Source: Micromonospora nigra
Lineage (GTDB): Bacteria > Actinomycetota > Actinomycetes > Mycobacteriales > Micromonosporaceae
Direction of reading: 5' to 3'
Assembly: GCF_900091585.1 (NCBI RefSeq)
Contig: NZ_FMHT01000003.1
Span: 3,649,501 to 3,713,500, forward strand
DNA: 64,000 nucleotides
The position numbers and the translations under genes are program-made. Numbering within the stretch: the stretch's first letter is position 1; every line of letters begins with the position of its first letter. The notes beneath the pieces were generated by a model. The model had not been told where the DNA came from. It made no database searches and worked only from the letters and a program-made list of their open reading frames with translations. This document shows, piece by piece, positions 59,786 through 64,000 of the stretch.

Positions 59786-60764
59786 GCACACCACCACCGG
59801 ACAGCCCGACCCGAACGATTCAGCAATCAACAGCCTCGCCGCCCGCGAGGACCACCCCGGCCGGCACCGCGAGCACGAAGACCCCCGTCGCGTCGAGGCC
59901 GACGGCCTGTCCGTCTGGGCCACCGCCCAGTCGACCGGTCCCGTCCAGCGGCGCGGCCGGTACGTGCCGGAATCGGTCAAGCATCCCGCCCGGATGCTCC
60001 CGGCGATCGCCGCCCACGCGATCGCCGCCTACACCCAGCCCGGCGATTTGATCCTGGACCCGATGTGCGGCATCGGCACCACCCTGGTCGAGGCCGTCCA
60101 CGCCGGCCGAGACGCCTTCGGCATCGAGTACGAGCCGCGATGGTCGAACATCGCCGACGCCAACATCCGCCACGCCCACGACCAGGGCGCCACCGGACGG
60201 GCATCGGTCATCCGCGGCGACGCGACCCGACTGATGTCGCTGGTGCCGACGGCCCTCACCGGGCAGGTGGCGCTCGTGGTCACCTCGCCGCCGTACGGGC
60301 CGACCGTCCACGGCCTCGTCCGCCCCGGCGAGCACGGCGTCGTCAAGTACGACGACCGCTACAACGACGGCGAGGACAAGGGCAACCTCGCCTACCGCGA
60401 CCTCACCGGCCTCGCCGACGGCTTCGCCCAGATCCTGGCCGGCTGCGCCACCCTGCTACGACCCGGCGGCGTCGTCGTGGTCACCGCCCGCCCGTGGCGC
60501 AAGCGCGGCGAACTGGTCGACCTGCCCAGCGCCGTCATCGCCGCCGGCCTGCGCGCCGGGCTCGTGCCGACCGAACGGTGCGTCGCCCTGCTGGCCGCCG
60601 TCCGCGACGGGCATCTCGTCGCCCGTCCGTCGTTCTTCCAACTCCAGCAGGTCCGCAAGGCCCGCTCGTCCGGGGTGCCGATGCACCTCATCGCCCACGA
60701 GGACGTCCTGATCTTCGCCAAGGCACTGGAGTCGCCGGAGGACGGAAGCGGGGTGGTCGCGTGA
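59769..60764 (+). CDS. DNA N4-cytosine/N6-adenine methyltransferase
   Basis: 331 residues from GTG 59769 (GTG 59778 also possible). Motif I ILDPMCGIGTTLVEAVHAG near 98 and motif IV ALVVTSPPYGPTVHGL near 175 define an amino-methylating DNA methylase of the TSPPY type, with the AdoMet motif before the catalytic one. A carboxy-terminal block VVVVTARPWRKRGELVDLPS closes the fold. It overlaps both neighbours, so the cluster is one operon. It may protect element DNA from restriction; specificity cannot be predicted. Confidence 0.88.
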   Translation: MSAVPEHTTTGQPDPNDSAINSLAAREDHPGRHREHEDPRRVEADGLSVWATAQSTGPVQRRGRYVPESVKHPARMLPAIAAHAIAAYTQPGDLILDPMCGIGTTLVEAVHAGRDAFGIEYEPRWSNIADANIRHAHDQGATGRASVIRGDATRLMSLVPTALTGQVALVVTSPPYGPTVHGLVRPGEHGVVKYDDRYNDGEDKGNLAYRDLTGLADGFAQILAGCATLLRPGGVVVVTARPWRKRGELVDLPSAVIAAGLRAGLVPTERCVALLAAVRDGHLVARPSFFQLQQVRKARSSGVPMHLIAHEDVLIFAKALESPEDGSGVVA

Positions 60765-61627
60765 GCGCACCCACCCACCGCTATCTGTCCCTGGGCGCCG
60801 GCGTGCAGAGCTCCACGCTCCTGCTGCTCGCCGCCCAGGGCGCGATCCCCGGGTTCGGCGCGGCGATCTTCGCCGACACCGGCTGGGAACCGGCAGCGGT
60901 CTACCGGCATCTGGACCGCCTGACCGGCATCGCGCAGCACGCCGGCATCGAGGTCGTGCGCGTCAGCGCCGGTGACATCCGCGCTGACGCGCTCGACCCG
61001 GACCACAGGTTCGCCTCCATGCCTCTGTTCACCCTGGGACCCAACGGTGAGCGGGGCATGGCCCGCCGGCAGTGCACCGGCGAGTACAAGATCAAACCGA
61101 TCAAGGCGGAGGTGCGGCGCCGGCTGGGCTACCCGCACCCGACACGGGTACCGGCCGGGCTCCGGGCGGAGATGGCGATCGGGATCAGCCTCGACGAGAT
61201 TGGCCGGGCCCGCGATGCCGACGTCGGCTACATGCGCAACGTGCACCCGCTGCTCGACCTGGGCTGGCGGCGCACCGACTGCCTGCGCTTCCTGGCCGAG
61301 CACGGTCTTGCCGACACCCCGAAGTCGTCGTGCGTGGGCTGCCCGTTCCACGATGACGGCTTCTGGCTCGCCATGCGCGAGCACAGCCCGCGGGAGTGGG
61401 CGGACGCGGTCGCCTTCGACCGGGCCATCCGCAACGGCTCCGCGCGGGCCAACGCGGACGGGCACCCGCTGCGCGGCCAGTTCTTCCTGCACCGGCAGCG
61501 GGTGCCGCTCGATGAGGTGCGGCTGCGCCCACGCTCCCGGCCGGTGGACGCGCCTGGGTGTGGCCCGTGGACCTGCCCCCACGGCGAGCCGGTGACAGCC
61601 GACGCCGAACGTGGGGAGGTGACGTGA
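60761..61627 (+). CDS. PAPS-reductase/adenine nucleotide alpha-hydrolase-like protein
   Basis: 288 residues from GTG 60761, overlapping the methylase stop. The PP-loop-like amino end is YLSLGAGVQSSTLLLLAAQG with IFADTGWEPAAVYRHLD. Further motifs are MARRQCTGEYKIKPIKAEVR, TPKSSCVGCPFHDDGFW and a Cys pair near the end. DndC (phosphorothioation) and CysH belong to the same superfamily; this branch is frequent beside DNA methylases in actinophages and mobile elements. No dnd partners are seen, so sulphur modification of DNA is only a possibility. Confidence 0.8.
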   Translation: MSAPTHRYLSLGAGVQSSTLLLLAAQGAIPGFGAAIFADTGWEPAAVYRHLDRLTGIAQHAGIEVVRVSAGDIRADALDPDHRFASMPLFTLGPNGERGMARRQCTGEYKIKPIKAEVRRRLGYPHPTRVPAGLRAEMAIGISLDEIGRARDADVGYMRNVHPLLDLGWRRTDCLRFLAEHGLADTPKSSCVGCPFHDDGFWLAMREHSPREWADAVAFDRAIRNGSARANADGHPLRGQFFLHRQRVPLDEVRLRPRSRPVDAPGCGPWTCPHGEPVTADAERGEVT

Positions 61628-61863
61628 GCAGTGCCCACACCACCGCCCCCCGCGTCGGATCACTCTGCACCGGGTACGGCGGGCTCGACATGGCCGTCGA
61701 GTTGGTGCTCGGCGGCCGGCTCGCCTGGTACGCCGAAACCGACCGGCACGCCACCACCGTCCTCAGGCACCGCTGGCCCAGCATCCCCAACCTCGGTGAC
61801 ATCCGCACCATCGACTGGACCAAGGTCCAGCCGGTCGACATCGTTACCGCCGGATTCCCTTGC
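61624..61863 (+). pseudogene. dcm: DNA cytosine-5 methyltransferase, 5' part (split by insertion)
   Basis: From GTG 61624 the first 80 residues are a C5 methylase: GSLCTGYGGLDMAVELVLGG (motif I), LAWYAETDRHATTVLRHRW (motif II) and VDIVTAGFPC (motif IV with the catalytic Cys as its last residue). Immediately after that codon, the sequence diverges and the frame stops at 61918. The continuation QDISNAGKRAGITGEHSSVW is found at 63900, 2036 bp downstream. Precise removal of the insert would restore the frame. Confidence 0.88.
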
Positions 61864-61917
61864 CTCAATGACACGCTGGGTGGGCCGTCTTCGGGCGGCG
61901 TTGACGCGGTAGCGGGT

Positions 61918-62021
61918 TGACTCATTCCCGTGCTGTCGCCCCGTGCGGCGCTGGGCGGTCGGTTCGTCGCCGTGGTAGATACGCCACGGTGGCGGACTGA
62001 CTCGTTTCCGTGCTGTCGCCC
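61918..62021 (+). repeat. 80-bp-spaced direct repeats in the IS110 left end
   Basis: Two near-identical stretches of about 23 bp begin at 61918 and 61998. Both start TGACTC, then (A/G)TT(C/T), then CCGTGCTGTCGCC. Between and around them are small GC stems (for example GCCGTGG/CCACGG near 61969-61985). In IS110 elements this region holds the non-coding bridge RNA, so the repeats may be parts of that RNA or of the element end. Confidence 0.55.
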
Positions 62022-62167
62022 TGCGGGCTGACGAGGTCTTGTCATGTCGTCCGCCGCCGTGTCGACCTGCCGGCGTGACTTGATTGGAGCATGGTCCAGA
62101 TCCCCGATTGAGGCATGTCCGCCGGTTGGTTCCCCTCTTGCCGCCATGACCTGGGAGTTCAGCAAAG

Positions 62168-63235
62168 GTGATCGTTCTTGGTGTCGACCCCCACAAGGAC
62201 CTGCTGGTCGTTGTCGCGGTGGACAGCAACGGCCGTCAGCTCGACGTGACGTCCGCTCCGGCCCGGCCACGCGGGGTGAAGTCCCTGTTGCGCTGGGCTC
62301 GGCAGTACGGCGAACGGCTGTGGGCCGTCGAGGACGTCCGGCATGTCGCCGGCGGCCTGATGCGGGGTCTGCTCGCGGCCGGTGAGCCGGCGGTGTGGGT
62401 GCCGACGCAGTTGACTGCCCGCTACCGGCGGGTGGGTCGGGGTCAGGGCAAGAGCGACCCTATCGACGCTCTCGCCGTCGCCCGCGCCGCGCTGCGTGAG
62501 GACCTGCCGCCGGCCAGGCCGGAGGACGAGTCGCGCGTGGTGAAGATGCTGCTCGACCACCGCGAGGACCTCGTGGGTGAGATGGTGCGCATGTGCTCGC
62601 GGCTGCGGTGGCTGCTGCATGACCTGGACCCGGACTTCGCCGAGACGATTCCGGCTCGCAAGCTGCACAAGCGCCGCTGGGTGACGCATGTGCGCGACTA
62701 CCTCGCCGCGCAGGCGGGGAGTGTGGGTCTGTCCATCGCTGCGGAACTGCTTGACCGGGTCGAGGAGTTGGCCCGGCGAGCTGATCAGCTCGAACGTGAA
62801 CTGCACGAGTTGATGAAGGTCCAGGCGCCGCAGTTGCTGGCGCTGCCCGGGTGTGGGCCGCTGTCCGCCGCCAGGATCGTGGCGGAGACCGGTGACGTGC
62901 GCCGGTTCCACTCCAGCGCCGCGTTCGCCATGCACACCGGCACCGCACCGATTCCGGCATCGTCCGGGGCGACACATCGGCATCGGCTCAACCGGGGCGG
63001 CAACCGGCGTCTCAACGCCGCCGTGCACCGCATCGCGATCACCCAGGCCCGCGTCGACGACCGGGCCCGCCGCTACCTGGACAACCGCAAAGCGATGGGC
63101 AACAGCCGCACCGAGGCGATCCGCGCTCTCAAACGCCACCTCGCCCGACACGTCTACGGACTCCTGATCACCGCCAAGCGGCTGTCCGGCGAAGTCGCCG
63201 TCCCGGGGCAGGACGGCCTGCCAGCCGTGCCCTGA
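62168..63235 (+). CDS. IS110-family transposase
   Basis: 355 residues from GTG 62168. The amino-terminal RuvC-like DEDD domain begins VLGVDPHKDLLVVVAVDSNG, with WAVEDVRHVAGGLMRGLLA and GQGKSDPIDALAVARAAL supplying the acidic residues. The carboxy-terminal Transposase_20 part has LLALPGCGPLSAARIVAETG and the catalytic-serine region MHTGTAPIPASSGATHRHRL, then NRGGNRRLNAAVHRIAITQ. Length and motifs are complete, so the enzyme could be active. IS110 enzymes recombine DNA using a bridge RNA. Confidence 0.92.
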   Translation: MIVLGVDPHKDLLVVVAVDSNGRQLDVTSAPARPRGVKSLLRWARQYGERLWAVEDVRHVAGGLMRGLLAAGEPAVWVPTQLTARYRRVGRGQGKSDPIDALAVARAALREDLPPARPEDESRVVKMLLDHREDLVGEMVRMCSRLRWLLHDLDPDFAETIPARKLHKRRWVTHVRDYLAAQAGSVGLSIAAELLDRVEELARRADQLERELHELMKVQAPQLLALPGCGPLSAARIVAETGDVRRFHSSAAFAMHTGTAPIPASSGATHRHRLNRGGNRRLNAAVHRIAITQARVDDRARRYLDNRKAMGNSRTEAIRALKRHLARHVYGLLITAKRLSGEVAVPGQDGLPAVP

Positions 63236-63256
63236 ACGCCCGTGTCGGCGTCAGCG

Positions 63257-63799
63257 CTATCCGCGGCGCCGCGGGCCCCACCAGGACAGGATCGGAGGAA
63301 GATCCCGCAGCAGGTTCTTGGGAGCCTTTGGCATCGGGGACTCGCCATCGTCGCCGTCCCACCGTCGGCCGTACTGGTCGGGAAGGTTGCCCCAGCCCCA
63401 GTACGGCGTCGGCTCCGTCGGGACGAACCCGAGCTGATCCAGCGGATCGACCCGCTGCTCATCGACCGTGCACAGATGCGCCCAGTCATCACCCATGTCG
63501 AAGACGTAAGCGAACTGCTCACCCGGGGTGAGCCGACTCAGCTTGGTCTTGTCACTGTCGACCGCACCATCCGGAGGCTCGTCCCAAACCCGGAACGAGC
63601 AGACCGGTGTCTCGTCGGCGAGGGTGAACAGCCGTAAGTGGGCCAAGTCCCATCGGGCGAAAGCGTCGTCGATCGCCGCCCCGAGCTGCTCGAATATGTG
63701 CGTCCGCGCTGCGGCGAAGATCCGCCCCGGGCGAGGCCAGAAGTCTTCGCCACGGCCGGACACCAACTCAACCCGGATCGACAACCACGTCCGCGCCAC
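63257..63799 (-). CDS. Plasmid pRiA4b ORF-3 family protein
   Basis: 180 residues from GTG 63799, chosen for the GGAGGCGG site just ahead. Family features: TWLSIRVELVSGRGEDFWPR, HLRLFTLADETPVCSFRVW, LTPGEQFAYVFDMGDDWAHL and a GWGNLPDQYGRRWDGDD end. The family is widespread on plasmids and insertions and has no settled function. It lies inside the insertion that splits the cytosine methylase, convergent with the transposase. Confidence 0.85.
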   Translation of the reverse strand: MARTWLSIRVELVSGRGEDFWPRPGRIFAAARTHIFEQLGAAIDDAFARWDLAHLRLFTLADETPVCSFRVWDEPPDGAVDSDKTKLSRLTPGEQFAYVFDMGDDWAHLCTVDEQRVDPLDQLGFVPTEPTPYWGWGNLPDQYGRRWDGDDGESPMPKAPKNLLRDLPPILSWWGPRRRG

Positions 63800-63899
63800 C
63801 GCACCGCCTCCGTCACCACCTGCGCAAACGACGCTACCGGCAGCACTACCCTCCGAGTCCGTCGGGGTGGCCAGGAACGGAAGCTTGACATTGGAGCGA

Positions 63900-64000
63900 C
63901 AGGACATCAGCAACGCCGGAAAGCGGGCCGGCATCACCGGCGAACACTCCAGCGTCTGGAACCACGTCGCCACCGCCGTTCGCATACTTCGACCCCGGCT
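63900..64000 (+). pseudogene. dcm: DNA cytosine-5 methyltransferase, continuation after the insertion (runs off the window)
   Basis: The plus-strand frame from CAG 63900 reads QDISNAGKRAGITGEHSSVW then NHVATAVRILRPR, the direct continuation of motif IV of C5 methylases (GFPC-QDxSxAGxRxG). It is open to the window edge. Its match to the 5' part at 61624-61863 proves that a methylase gene was interrupted. Confidence 0.85.

Larger units (their letters stand above)
61864..63899 (+). mobile_element. 2036-bp insertion with IS110-family transposase and pRiA4b-type gene
   Basis: Borders are inferred from the split methylase: codon TGC at 61861-61863 should be followed by CAG, found at 63900. One C is shared by both ends, so the borders could shift by 1 bp. 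There is no visible target duplication, as is normal for IS110 elements. The insert has about 300 bp of non-coding left end, the transposase gene, a convergent pRiA4b ORF-3-like gene 21 bp away, and a 100-bp right end. Whether the second gene is a true passenger or a separate insertion is open. Confidence 0.75.

Noticed and set aside
60761..61627. Calling the PAPS-reductase-like gene dndC
   Set aside because: No dndB, dndD, dndE or IscS-type gene is nearby, and the protein is shorter than typical DndC.

Overview
The window is high-GC, GTG-start-rich actinobacterial DNA. SARP/BTAD regulators, an F420-dependent nitroreductase-type protein, a mycothiol-dependent DinB-type domain and an SpdB-like spread protein all fit a Micromonosporaceae- or Streptomyces-like host. 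The genus is not proven. Almost everything here is accessory: a defence island followed by a large conjugative or integrative element. No rRNA, tRNA or CRISPR array was recognised.

Defence island (1-14440). The window opens inside a Z1-domain ATPase. A sigma-70 factor follows on the opposite strand. Then come four genes overlapping by 4 bp each: a NERD-nuclease/SF1 helicase fusion, a DrmA-like helicase, a DrmB-like DUF1998 protein and a small SF1 helicase. An EVE-like/HNH endonuclease follows. This resembles DISARM at its core but lacks DrmC and a methylase inside the window and instead carries Z1, NERD-helicase and SF1 components. It is the best candidate for an undescribed system. The island ends in a caspase-like effector gene killed by a nonsense codon and by about 175 bp of IS21 (istB end).

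Regulatory/membrane block (14516-25795). A membrane-anchored Hsp70-like ATPase, two paralogous membrane BTAD (SARP-type) regulators (the second with LysM), an SpdB-like membrane protein and an excalibur-domain lipo- or membrane protein. A DUF6193 gene and a HEAT-repeat gene fragment sit between the two BTAD paralogues. A low-GC, dyad-rich stretch (25924-26170) separates this block from the next.

Element cargo (26308-47195), mostly on the minus strand: a Cys-rich protein, a HAD protein, a VWA/MoxR-ATPase pair, a DUF4314 protein, a transglycosylase-like/M23 peptidoglycan hydrolase for conjugation, a GGDEF protein, a winged-helix protein and many small unknown proteins. Several of these genes have a near-perfect hairpin 25-31 nt upstream of the start codon followed by AAGGAG. 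A plus-strand cargo set (44.0-47.2 kb) holds a nitroreductase-like protein, an Asp/Asn hydroxylase-like protein and a DinB-CPCC fusion.

Transfer and DNA modification (47434-64000). A replication-relaxation protein and a compact T4SS operon (VirD4-, VirB4-, PrgI-, VirB6-, VirB2-like; overlapping genes) are followed by a sigma-like regulator. That regulator is divergent from a cluster of a SAM-methyltransferase-like protein, a DNA methylase, a PAPS-reductase-like protein and a DNA cytosine methylase. The 770-bp divergent region is packed with TGTCA/TGACA sites. A 16-bp motif recurs there, upstream of the T4SS operon and upstream of the cargo operon, suggesting one master regulator or an iteron family. 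The cytosine methylase is split at its catalytic Pro-Cys by a 2036-bp insertion holding an IS110-family transposase and a pRiA4b ORF-3-type gene; the rest of the methylase resumes in frame at 63900.
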